A stretch of 64,000 nucleotides of DNA from Mesocentrotus franciscanus. Lineage: Eukaryota > Echinodermata > Echinoidea > Camarodonta > Strongylocentrotidae. Both the position numbers and the translations under genes were made by a program. Location: the NCBI GenBank assembly GCA_037976565.1, contig CP137674.1, positions 8,351,789-8,415,788 on the forward strand, given 5' to 3'. Shown piece by piece: positions 11,600-24,000 of the stretch (position 1 is its first letter; each line of letters begins with the position of its first letter). The notes under the pieces are model-generated. The model did not search any database. It saw nothing but the letters and a program-made list of their open reading frames with translations, and was not told the DNA's origin.

Positions 11600-11780
11600 C
11601 AGGAGGAGCGATGGCTCAGTGGCAGAGCAGTGCTCTTGTCACCGGAAGTTCCCAAGTTCTTAACCAAGTTGATACGCTATGGCTCTTTCGTAAGGCATTA
11701 ATCCTCATAACCAAGTCCCTAGGAGAGGATTTAAAGCCGTTGGTCCCCTTGTTGATTACTTAAAAGTACATAGTCTTTGT
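11600..11780 (+). repeat. tRNA-like SINE, second family
   Basis: An A-box-like TGGCTCAGTGGCAGAGC near 11610 is followed by a degenerate B-box region (GGAAGTTCCCAAGTTC). The remaining body, with GGCATTAATCCTCATAA, differs from the 'ctagtgg' family. The right boundary is uncertain. Confidence 0.5.
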
Positions 11781-14700
11781 TAGCAGTCAGGTAAAAACAA
11801 GAATCAGCCATCAACATGGAACCGTGTATGCCCTAAAATCCTTCAGAATAATGTTCTTTGTTCTTCATCTGGTAAACGATTATGACCCTCTGTCTTATCT
11901 CCCCTAACATTACTTCCCCAAGCGCATATGTACCTAAATCTGGCTACAAAGTCCCGACTTGTATGCTTTTACAATACCCAGCCACACCAACAAGCCCGGC
12001 TCCAGACCTGGACGGGCTGAATGTAGACCACATGGGAATAGACCAATTGGGTAGTAGATGAAGTTGTTGTAGACCAAACGGCAATGAACCCAACAAGCCC
12101 GACTCCAGACCAGATAGCAGACCTCACAAAATGAAATTACACTACCCCAAAGGGCCAATAATCGGTTGATCTGGAGTTTGTGTGAAGCTCGGTTTGGCGC
12201 TGTGAATGAGATAGCACAAGGCCCACACTATATACTGTATATATATATATCATCAAAAATTTGGGATAAGGTCATTTAGGTTCGGAGACCTATACATTTT
12301 ATTTTGAGTTTCAATTTAGACAAAAAGACCCTTGAAGACCAATTACGCCTGTGTTGATGTTCGCTTTATAACGCTTATTCATTCGTGTATTTTTTTCTCA
12401 CTTTCATTAAAATTATATCCTTCTAGTGGAAAGATGTCAATAGCTCAATTTAGCCTATTTGTTCGTATCAAACTTTGTAAAATGTAAAATTTTAGTTTGA
12501 GAGGTACCGAAGTGCTTTTTTTTCTTTGAAAGGGTTACACTTTTTTTCCATGAGCAACCCTCTTCAACACATGCACAAAAATCAACGGCAGAATATTATT
12601 TCCCTACCTATACAGAAACCACAAACACTGCATATTCATGCCGTATTAATATGTGACTTGAATCAAGCTTTTCATGCATGGCATACAGAACACAAAGAAG
12701 GACTTATTCCAGACCTCCCGGTGTCTAAAGAAAGTTTCCCGTGTACAAAAGCGGAACTCATATTTCAAAAATATGAATAAAGACAAACAATCGTCACACT
12801 GCGAAGCATTCGATCAATGGAATGTAGTTTGTTGTTTGTTATGCTTTTAAATCATGAATAGGTCAGTATTGTGTGTAGTCGTACTACAAGATGTACAGAC
12901 CAGGAAGCAATTGCACTCTTTTTTTTTGGAGCGTTGGTGGTAGCTACACTTTTCCGTATAAGACCCACAAGAAAGTGAGTATGAAGATAACTACGGGGAT
13001 AAATCTATTGTCTGTTTCACAAGCATTCTCTTCAGAGTGATTTGTAGATTGCTTTCATCTCGAAATTACCAAAAACGGTAGTGTAAGGATTTTAGCCGAT
13101 CAATGACCTATGAAGTTTCATTGGTGTTCGTTTCGACGATTTGCAGGTTATGGGTAGACACGTTCCTTTTGTTCGGCTACATTCTCTTTTTCATTATGGC
13201 ATTACTACTATTAGAGATATCAAATTTACACATGTTCCAAATAGTCTTAGGAAGCAGCCATGCTACGTAAATAAACATTTATAATGTATTTTAAAAAGTA
13301 TGCGTATGGTTTTATTTTGGCCGATTTGTTAGTTGTGTAAAATAAATCTTTAGTAGATGACTACGGTTTCAAAAACCTTTTTAGTTTTTCGAAAGACTTA
13401 CAAGCGTGTGTCCCGCAAATTTTCGCCTTTAACTTTTCCTTCGACTTCTAAGAAAAGTATCTTATAACAGTTATCTTAGAACAAATATATGCATAGGAAT
13501 GCCTTGTATGTGTTTATACCTATCCTGAATTCACGTGCTTTGAAACCTAAATGCTGTTTGGTGGTATATTACCTTAGCAATTAAGCGGTGTGTGGTAAAT
13601 GAGCTGTAGATGTGATTTGAGGTTTAGAATTATTTGTTTTTATTTGTTGTTTAAGGGGGCGTAAAACAAAAATATAAAAAATACCAGGAAACAAGAAACA
13701 ACATGATGATAATTTGGCCTAATGCCATATTTGCAATGATTTTAATGAATAAATAATCATTATAGAATTAATAATGATAATAATGATAATGATGATAATA
13801 CAAATAATAATAATAATGATGGTGATGATGATAATAATAATGTGTCTCATTTACCCACGGTAGCCTCATAATTATTTTAAAATTTCTCCTTGAGCGCCTT
13901 ACAATCATATGATAACTCGGCTTTATTTGTTGTTATTATTATCATTATTGTCATTATTATCATAATTATTACAAAAGTTATAATTATAATCATAATTATA
14001 ACTATTATTATTATCATTATTATGATTATCATCATCATTATCATTATTATCGAGTCCATAGAATCAAATATAACCGGTCAGGACTTTTATAGAATAATTT
14101 TGGTTATTATATTACATTCTGACATTCTGAAATTGCATTCTGTGTATATATAGATCACAAACAAGTAAAAATATTCAGGCAATCAGGTTTTCTAAATGAA
14201 AACAGTCATGTTGTTGTTTATCAAATAATACATTGCTAATGTCAGTGTGTTATTATTGTTATAATTTTTTTTTCATTACTAATATCATTTTAACGAGTAT
14301 GAACAATTATATATCAGATAGAAAGTCTTGGATAAGGAATGTTCAAGCTTCAGCATGTCCCACGGTGTTAAACAAAAAGTTTTCCTATTTTTAATTGTCT
14401 TAACTTGGTCGCATTTGTTTTCAATTTCCTCAATAAGCCCTTACTATTTAAGTAATACATAATTCTAATGTCAACAATTTATTCAAGAAAGTAATGCATT
14501 GTAGCATTTGTATAGACTTTTTTTTATAAAGGTAGTAAATTCGTGAAATGAAAAAGCCCTTTACTTTTAAACCGACCACTCACGATACGGTCGTTCTCCG
14601 AATGAAATGAGGAAAACCGTGTTGAATTCTCAATAAACCCTTGAGAAATATCCATCCACTAAATAAGTTTAATTGCAAGATGCCCATTTCAAAATAAGAA

Positions 14701-14960
14701 TTCATTTTGTAACATCTTACCCATGATTTTACCCATATTCATCTGTAAACTGCACATTCAAAAATTCTCATAACTATTTAAACGATCAATTATCAAGCAA
14801 CTAAAGATAATATTAGTCAACCTCGATTTTCAAACTTTTGACAGGTTTATAGGCATGTAGGTATCAATTCTTATCAAACGACTCATAAAAAAAACTCATC
14901 GAACAAAAAACGAAAAACGACAAATCGATGTCATAATGCTAATATATGTCTTCTTTATAG
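11781..14960. other. Intergenic DNA before gene 2
   Basis: I see no convincing exon here. An ATT/ATC/GAT low-complexity tract occupies about 13745-14060 and gives spurious isoleucine-rich frames. A short open frame at 12526-12780 has no splice signals and no recognised domain. A 5' non-coding exon of the receptor probably lies somewhere upstream of 14961, because an acceptor-like TTCTTTATAG precedes the signal-peptide exon. Confidence 0.4.
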
Positions 14961-14981
14961 GACTTCACTTGAGGAGTGACA

Positions 14982-15060
14982 ATGGAAACCTCATCTGTAA
15001 GAACTGCCCTTTACTTTGGACTTCTGGTCCTCCTTTTCCAGTTGAATGCTGTTATAAGCA
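14982..15060 (+). CDS. Gene 2 exon 1: signal peptide
   Basis: The ATG at 14982 starts [20 protein letters not shown], a classic signal peptide whose likely cleavage follows NAVIS. The donor is GTAAGT at 15061, leaving phase 1. An AG at 14959-14960 suggests an upstream non-coding exon. The downstream exon completes an arginine codon and continues SKYAPLIF. Confidence 0.85.
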
Positions 15061-18000
15061 GTAAGTATTATGTAAAAGTAACTAAATAACGTCTGTTAAT
15101 GGAGCTGTCATGGTTAAGTGGTTCATTCACTTGACTCTCAATGTAAGGGTTTAGGGTTTGAATCCAAGTCCGGCACTTCTGTCCTTTGTGAAGACATTAA
15201 TCCACATTTGCTACTCTCCACCAACTTCAAGTTTGTAGTTGTAAATGAGTCCCTGGCAATAGTGATGATGCTGACGAAAATTATTATCACAAGCTGCGGT
15301 TACTAGATAATGTATACTGATAATAATTATATCAAGCTCATTCATGAAAGACGAAAAGGGATGAAGACAGTCACAACTGTGTGATCATTTTCATGTTCCA
15401 TATATTTTTTTCGTAGTAAAAATAAATATATAATTTAAAAAATCCATGTTATATGTATTATTTTGGGGAAAGAAGACTTTTTTAGTTCACAATTTCTCAT
15501 CGATTGTATAGGTAATCAAACCTTAACAAGTTTTTATTTATTTGTGTACACGTTACTCATAATGCTAGAAATGTGTCAGTGACTCACACTTTTATTACGT
15601 CTTTCTTTATTGCTGTCGAATTCAGTTACAATATTTTGTATTTTATTCGGGAACCTATGATATAATATTTATAATAGGTTCCCCATATGTCACATTATTA
15701 TTTCTCAATGTTACATGTTTGTAATTGTTTAATTATGCATTCTCTATTATTTTAAATATTATGCATGAGACAACCATTTTATGTGGAATGTGGAAGAATA
15801 AAACAAACAAACTGAATAAAGCATTATTTTGAAAATTCCTCACTGACACAAACTAATGAGCCTGTGGCTACATACATTTCAAGGAAATGGATAAACTAAT
15901 ATTGTTCTGTTGAAGCATATATTGATGATCACTATCATGACTAAATCTCTAAAGCTGAGATATCAGAGCTTAATTATGTTTAGCCCGACGGTAGTATAAC
16001 GTGCAAAATCAGTATCATTGAGGAGCGCTTCAATTTACGTAACTTGCTGCCAGAGAGCGCATCATAAAATTCAATAGATTCAATTCAATAATAAAACTAA
16101 AAACTACATAAATCAGACATAACGAACATGGGAATGTTCTTGTGTAATCTAAGATGTATATCTAATGATAAAGAATTCCAGATCATTTTCTGTCTTTTAA
16201 AAACACCGAAAGGAACCAAATGTAACAGCATTTCACTTATTTTGGGATGATTAGGTTTTCTGAAACTTCCACTTCAGATTTTGTATATTAAATCGGTCAA
16301 GTGGAATTTGTTGATCATATCTTTGGAGTAATTTGTTAGAAGATAATATGACCTATCCCATGATGTATAAATATGTGAACATAAGCAAAAAAATGAAAAG
16401 GTTTTGCATTTATTGAGTACTTATCACATAAAATAGGGTTTCCTTTTTCCAGGGACACCCATTTTTTTCAAAGTCAACTCATCGGTTTCTGATCATCACC
16501 CTAAATGGTTTAATCAGCTCCATATAAACTAGCTACCCTCAATTGTTTCAGAAGTAGCAGGTATTATTTAAATTGCATTCAGTTGCACAGCGCCCTCAAC
16601 AGGTTTTGTTATGTTATCTTATCTTATGTTATACTGTGTACATGTGTTCTCTCTTTTTTTAATGAAACATATACATGTACATAATGCGAAATTGATTGTT
16701 TTCTTTTTCTTTTTGAATTCTCTTATACTTACAATGCATTAGTTGATGTATCTTGCTGTTCTGTGCTATTTATTTTTGAAAAAACACAGCATTTCATTTG
16801 ATTTCATTTCATTTCAAGTTCTTTAGTCGCTTAAAATTCAAAAGCACATAGAAACAAAATCAGGGTTACAAAATTGAAGTTAACATGATATGAAAAATTA
16901 GAAATGCATTCATACAGTTTAGTCTCACAGGCCCCGTCCAAAATCTCTCTCTCTCTCTCTCAGTTTTCATCTAGTCATTTATCGTGGCATTGAGTATAGT
17001 ATTCGTGAACAAAATAAAATATTGGACCGTACACGTTGAAGTTATGCACATGTCTGGATTTCAGCTTCCCTATTTTCTTTGTTATGGGCAGTACGTTGGA
17101 AATTATGAATAAAAACTTTAGAAAATTTGATAGGTGGATGGAAATATGTTTCTCGATTATTGTTAAAGGCCTCTCTCTCTCTTTACAACACAGGATCGAA
17201 ATATGCACCTCTGATTTTTGTATGTGACGAGGAAGCTGGAGCTATCTTCGAAAGCAGTGCAGATTCCTTAGATTTCCGCCCGCTACCAATCCCGAATGTA
17301 CACCGTCCTGTAGCTGTGGCCTATAGCCCGGAGGAGGACCTCGTGTTTTGGATTGACGCTGAAAACGGCACTCTTAATCGTGCATTCCGGAACGGTTCTG
17401 GTCACGCTGTACTTTGGGGAGCGTATGGGGGTAAGGATTTGACGCGGTTGAAGATTACTTATAACGAATGGAACTAATTACGTGACTTACATTTCAGGAA
17501 GTGGTTGATAAAATATTGCATGGTTATTGCTTGTATTGATTAAACACAACGAAACATCATCTGTAATTGAGAGTACCTTTTCGGGTAAGGATTTGAACTG
17601 GTTGAAGATTATTTGTATAGAATGAAACAAATTCCATGATTTATAGTTTATGAGGTTGATAAAATATTGCATGGCTATTGCTTCTATTAATTCAACACAA
17701 CAAATAACCATCTGGTGATAGCAAGTTTACCATGACAACCAACCTTGAATATATATATATGTTATTTTATATTATTTAAAAGTGCATTTTTCATTCTGTC
17801 AAAGCTACCACGACCTCCCTCCCTTGCCCCTTGGATGATTATTTATTCATTATTGCATTTTATTACATGCCCAAAACAATGAATCCGTTTGTACGCTCTT
17901 TCACGCACTTTCCCGATGTTACGTCAATTGTAAATAATTTGTATTCTTTTTTTTAAATAATTTCCTCCTAGATGTCAGCGATGTAACAATTCATACCCAG

Positions 18001-21000
18001 TCTGAAATCCTGGGGTTCATCGCATCTCAGACTAATTTAATACTCCAGCAAGGCTACAACTCAGCGTCCTTTGGTAGGACTAACTATAATACCACCAATA
18101 ATCTGACGTCTGTATGTCTACATCCGAACACGTAATATATGATTTCTGTGTTATCATTCTTGTAAACATGCAAAACAAAATTAATCCAAAGCTTTTTAAA
18201 TTCACTTGATTAAATTATATGTAATATTTTGCATACCTTTCATACTGTTTTAATCATCGCGCTGGGTCAGAATCTTTTTTGTTTTCTTTCGTTTTATATA
18301 TTCAGTCATCAAATTTCGATAATTAAAATCAGTATAATTTTATAAAATATGTGCTCAATATCAATATCTAACACATTCATATTCATTCACATGTTTATAT
18401 TCATATTCATTGTCCATAATCGTCCTGAAAAGTTATGAATTCACTTGAATTTTCAAAGAAAATTTCATATTAATAACATCCACTAACATCCAGTAACATT
18501 ATTAATTTTGTAGAGGTGTTGTGATCTAGTGGATAAGTTGCCGAACTATAGACCCAAAGGTACGGGGTTCATATCCCAGTCCGGCACAAACGTCCTTTGG
18601 CAAGACGTTAATCTACATTTGCCACTCTCTCCCAAGGTCTTTAATGGGTACCCGGTAGGATGCGAACGTTAATGTAGTATGCTCAGCATTGTGAGCGTCT
18701 GTAAAATTGCGCCTGGCTGGAATGATCCCCAGGGAGTGGAGAATGTGCATTCATTGTGTGCGGGCAAGCCTGAATTTGTATTATTATTGTACACTATGGA
18801 TACATTATATGTTGCTATAAATATGGGGCTTCGATTATTCATTTGGCTATATACAGTGTAGTAAGATGGTAAGAGTTGTAAGGAGTTTGAAAGTTATGAA
18901 TTTATTGCGTAAACCTTCACATTTGGGCTGCAACTTTGCTTTATTAAGTAGAGATTTTAGTTTTCGATTTTCCTATATCTTGATAACTAAAATTGAACTC
19001 TTTTTTTTTTCAACATTGTTATTTGATTTGAGGTTCACTTGATTTTTGTCTTCTAGAGACCTGTATGCATTGGAGAATGGAATCGTTCCTACAATATTGA
19101 GAATAGAAGGCAATTTCACGACTGCCCAGCCGATTGAGAAATCATCCTTATTGTCTCCATTTAGTATGGCATTTGATCGGCATGGTGAGCATGATTTTAA
19201 ATGTAGCAATTGATGATACGTGTCCAAAATTCAAATTCTCCTAAACTTAGAGGATTATGTTATATTTAATTCTAATCAAGAGTATCATCTTCTATTTGTT
19301 TCATCACAGACCTTTATAGACCCGTATAGCGGCCGAGTGACACAAAAAGACAGCAATCATATTTATGAACACGGTGACTATCATCCATGCCTGTCGTAGA
19401 ATGCACCATCCCCGGCTGTGACTACACTACTACACTACTACCCACAGTGCTTTTCACACCTCTGGACATACCGCCAAGGTGGAAAGGGTTAAACGCCCTA
19501 TGGTTGCTGCGGCTGGCTCCAGTGAGGAATGGGCGTACTCCACGGTGAGCTGATTATGTCGCAGCCACAAAGAACACAGGCAGGGACAAGGTTATCCAGC
19601 TGCTCGAATGCTGCGACGAACCCTTGCGTCGAGACCTAACTAGATCAGCTGGTGGGAGTCTGACAGGCAAACCCGTAGAGGACGTCCTGGCAGCCATCAA
19701 GCCCCATGCAGTCTGGGAAGAGAACTCCATTGTGGCCCGAGTCGCACTACACAACATGCGTCAGGACCGCGAAGAAACGGTGCGCAGCTATAGGACCCGT
19801 CTACGTGGTCAGGCAGACATCGCAAGTTTTTCAGCAAGTGCCCTAGCTGTGATGCCGACGTTAATTACACGGACGCTATCATGCAGGACGTGCTCACTCG
19901 GGGCATCAACGATCCTGAAATCCAGCTTGATCTTCTTGGCGACAAGAATCAGGACATGATGCTGGAGGAGGTCTTTTAGTTCGTTGAAGCCAAAGAGGCT
20001 TGCAAACGATCCGTCTTCTCACTCCGGGACTCCCACTCAGTGGATGCGGCTATTAGCACATACAGGAAAGCCAATCAGAGGAAAGTCAAGGAGAAACAGG
20101 ACATTTGCGGGTACTGTGGCAAGAGAGGACATGGAAAGAGTGCCTGGCCTGCATCTGTCAAACCCAATGTCCAGCATACGGCAACAGGTGCAAGCATTGT
20201 GATAGGCCCAATCACATGGAGAGTGTAAGCCACAGTAAATACAAACCAAGACGTTTGACATCTGCTGCCCCCAGTGACAACGAGGGTGCTATCTTCGATG
20301 CCCTTTGCTCCACCCACACTATGGAAAGGTCTTATCGTGGATCAGCCATCCCCTAGGCCACCACGTGTATGACAACCTCTCCGATACATGGCTCAGGAAA
20401 AGGTCAACGTCACAGCCATTTGTTGACGTGACCGTCAGGATTGTGCCTGACGACTGCAATGTCTTTGGTTTCGGCTTGTCTACCCCAACAACATCCTGCT
20501 CTATCTCTGCCATGGCAGACACAGGGTGCCAGAGCTGCCTTGCCGGTATGAAGGTTATTTGCCACCTTGGTTTACGCCAATTTGATCTCCTACCGGTCAA
20601 GTTGCAGATGCACACCGCTATAATTGGAGGCATCCGGATCCTTGGGGCCACCATCCTCCGCTTGTCTGGAAAAGACACACAGTGGTCATTGAAACAAGGC
20701 AAATAACATACGTCACGGACAGTTTCTTCCTCAACGAGGAGGCATGCATCGCCCTTGAGATCATCCCTGATAGCTTCCCTACGTTGGGTACGGCTCTGAC
20801 GACATACCAGATGGCTGCCCGGGGCCAAGGGGCTGGGAATGCAACATCTTCGGGGCTACATCGACGGGTGTCCATGGCCATAATGGCGTGTCCACGGTCG
20901 AGGGCAAGGCAACATCCACAGACGGGCGACAAAGACGAGGAGACGACTTGCCATGTACCGTTCTGGACGAGGCGGCAGGGGTTGTTAGAGCTGTCCGGGC

Positions 21001-24000
21001 AAGGGGCACCACAGGTCCTAGCTGGCCAGTGGCGGAGGTGGCAGGGTCACGCATGCCGCCGAATCGTTATGCATAGTTCCCTCCCTGGAAGACATCCCCA
21101 ACCCCCGCCTGAGGAACTTGAAAGACAAAAGCCTGCGATACAGGTTCCGTATCATCCATGTGCCAGGTGTCCGACACCGCGCCACAGACTGAATCTCGCG
21201 TTACGCGACTGGTGCGCCCGTGAAGCTACACCTACCTGAAGATGTCGCTACCATTGGTTACACTCCCATCATTGACAAGTCTCCCAACCCTCATGGCTGG
21301 CCTTCACACTCGTGCGTTGCACAACGACGCCATCGAAGCATGTGTTCTCTTCTCTTCTGTGTCCTCCCTGGACTCGCTTGGCCTCAAATCAGTCACGTGG
21401 GACAGGGTTCGTACTGCTACAGCCAGCAACGATAACATGCATTCCCTCGTCGGCCTAGTTGAGTCCACGGTGTCGTGCTTTACAAGGACCGCGTCGTTAT
21501 TCCCCCTTCTCTCAGGGAGGAAAGGTTGACCCACCTTCATCCATGCTGCCCACCAGGGAGTCACCTCTATGACCGCCAGAGCAGAGGCATCTGTCTTCTG
21601 GCCAGGCATCACCCCTGCCATTTCAGCCCTCTTTGTTGGTTGCAACCATTGTAATTGGATCGCGCCGTCCAACCCTAGTCCACCGCCTACTCTACTGACG
21701 TCCCCAGCCTAACCATTCCAATGCATTTGTGCCGACTTCTTCCACTACAAAGGCTGCAATTATTGAGAGGTTGAGAGGTCTACCCAAGGCTCGGATGGCC
21801 TCTCCACTTGTCTGTGACGCACCCTTGTCACATTCGGCATCTCTGACGAACTATTATCAGATGAATTCACAGCGATGGCCACCTGTCGATTTCTCTAGGA
21901 GTGGGGTATCCATCATCGCCTCTCCTCTGTCGCATATCCCCATAGCAACTGCCACGCTTAATTATGTATGAAGACTGCCAGGTGTCTTCTCCTGGACAAC
22001 ACCAGTCCTACTGGTGCCCTCGACACTGACGCATTCCAACGCGCAATGCTTCAGTACAGGAACACGCCTGACAGAGACACCAAACTCACCCCTGCCATGT
22101 GCGTCTTTAGTCGTCCGATTCGGGACTTCATCCAAATAATGCCAGGCAAATACGAGCCTCACAACACTTGGCTGCGAGACTGGGAAGAAGTGCGCCGCAA
22201 TCGCCAAATGAGAGGTGCTGGTCGGAACACACCAAGCGACTCTTGGCCCTTTTCTGTTGGCGACCATGTCCGCATTCAGAATCAGACGGGTCCACATCCT
22301 CTGAAATGGGACAAGACCGGGGTTGTGGTCAAAGTCCGCCAATTCGACCAATACATGGTACGCGTCGACGGCTCTGGAAGAGTTACCCTACGGAACAGGA
22401 CATTGCTGAGACTTCCAGTGTACCCACGCCCCCCACTGTTGACGATGGACAATGACATTGAAACAACTCGTCGGATAACTCAGCGATCTGTCCTGCAGCC
22501 AGGCCTTGAGACACTGCCACGTCCTACCGATCAGACGGAGGATACCGATCCGAACCCTGCGACGACCCCGCATCTGGCGCCACCGTCGACATACCCTGCC
22601 ACCTCCGCCACTGGCCAGCTGGGACCTGTGGTGCCCCTAACAACCCCTGCCGCCTCGTGGCAAGTCGTCTCCTCGTCTTTGTCGCCCGTCTGTGGATGTT
22701 GCCTTGCCCTCGACCGTGGACATGCCATTACGGCCACGGACACCCGTCGATGTAGCCACGCAGATGTCGCCTTCCCAGCCCCTTGACCCTGGGCAGCCAA
22801 CCGCTCCACCCATCGCTTGCCCTGCTGCATTTTCCAGACGATCTACCCGTCGTGCTGGCAAACCTATCTGGCACTCCGACCATATATGTGTCATTGACAT
22901 TCGAACAAAATTTATGAGTCTTATGTTTTCGGTTTTTATCGATATTCGACTCTTGCATTTATCGTTTTTGTGTTCATAGTTCCACATGACCTAACGTTAT
23001 GTTTTGGGCTTAGTTTCAGCATAGTTTGCATTTATTGTTATTATATTTCTTGCTCCTGGTATCGATCCTTGGATCATATTTTTAGTCTTCGTCGCACTGG
23101 CGGATTTGAGTTCCTTTTTGCGCCAAAGCAATCTTATTTAAAACTATACTATCTTTTCATCATTTTTTTTTAAAGTTTTACTGCGCTACGCTGACTGTTA
23201 TAGTGTTGGATAAAATTATTTGTAGTAATAGTACAGTGTACAGCATGTGTGTGGGCGGATGTGTGTGCGTCGTGCAGGCGCACGCGTGTGTGTAGGTATG
23301 GTAGGTGAATGTGTAGTCGGTACAGACGTGTATCAATGAGATATCTGATTATCTTAGGCCTGAGGACCCACCAGGATCCATCATGTGTCAATGTTTACTC
23401 GCCAAGACCTCACCATAGCTCAACTATCCTTCACATTCTCATTTTGCATCCACTCTTTCTTCCTCTTGCGATCAGTTAACCAAGTTAACATAATCTTTCT
23501 CCTGGATTTGGTATTTTTTCTGTATTTTCATTCAAGTATTCTTCTGTCTTTTCGTCTCTATCTCTCTCTCTCTCTCTTCGCCTGTTTTTCCGTTTCCCTT
23601 ATTGAGCTCTGTCTGTGTTCTCGCCGTCGCACAGTGGGCCAGGGAGGAACCAAAGTGCGCCAAAACTCATTTTTGGTGATTTCTTTTTTCCAATTTTTTT
23701 CTTGCCCAGTTGAAAGGTAATACATTGAGGAATACCTCAGTAAAAAATTCAATTCCGGTATGCACAATAAGGGTATGAATGTACTCCTTCAAACAGCAAA
23801 ATCCGACATATTCACAGTTTTAGTGCAAAAGTGACTTATTTTATAAATCTTTCAATTTAACATGAAGTTTTTAAGTTATTGATATGAAACTGCTCCCACA
23901 TATTCCTGATAGTTCATTTCGTTGCATGAATGGGTTAAAATTAATAGAAACACAATCTTCATGATATATTATAGGGTAATTCACTGAAAAATGGACTAAT

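Larger units (their letters stand above)
19330..22870 (+). mobile_element. Ty3/gypsy-like retroelement, rearranged remnant
   Basis: Coding remnants on the + strand, with GC content well above the neighbours, run in the order gag, protease, RNase H tail and integrase. Gag includes a zinc knuckle near 20105-20150 ([11 protein letters not shown]). Protease has an active-site-like [11 protein letters not shown] near 20514. The RNase H end has [16 protein letters not shown] near 21100. Integrase runs from about 21440 to 22430 ([20 protein letters not shown], then [19 protein letters not shown]). The reverse transcriptase is missing and several frameshifts are present. An inverted copy of the 3' coding end sits at about 20815-21060. 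I could not define LTRs, so the ends are approximate. Confidence 0.85.

Noticed and set aside
12526..12780. 84-codon open frame
   Set aside because: No domain, no splice signals and no neighbouring exon support it.
13877..14153. Isoleucine-rich frames on both strands
   Set aside because: They come from an ATT/ATC low-complexity tract.
18074..18111. Extending exon 3 to the GTATGT donor at 18112
   Set aside because: It would leave phase 0 and put exon 4 out of frame, meeting a stop.
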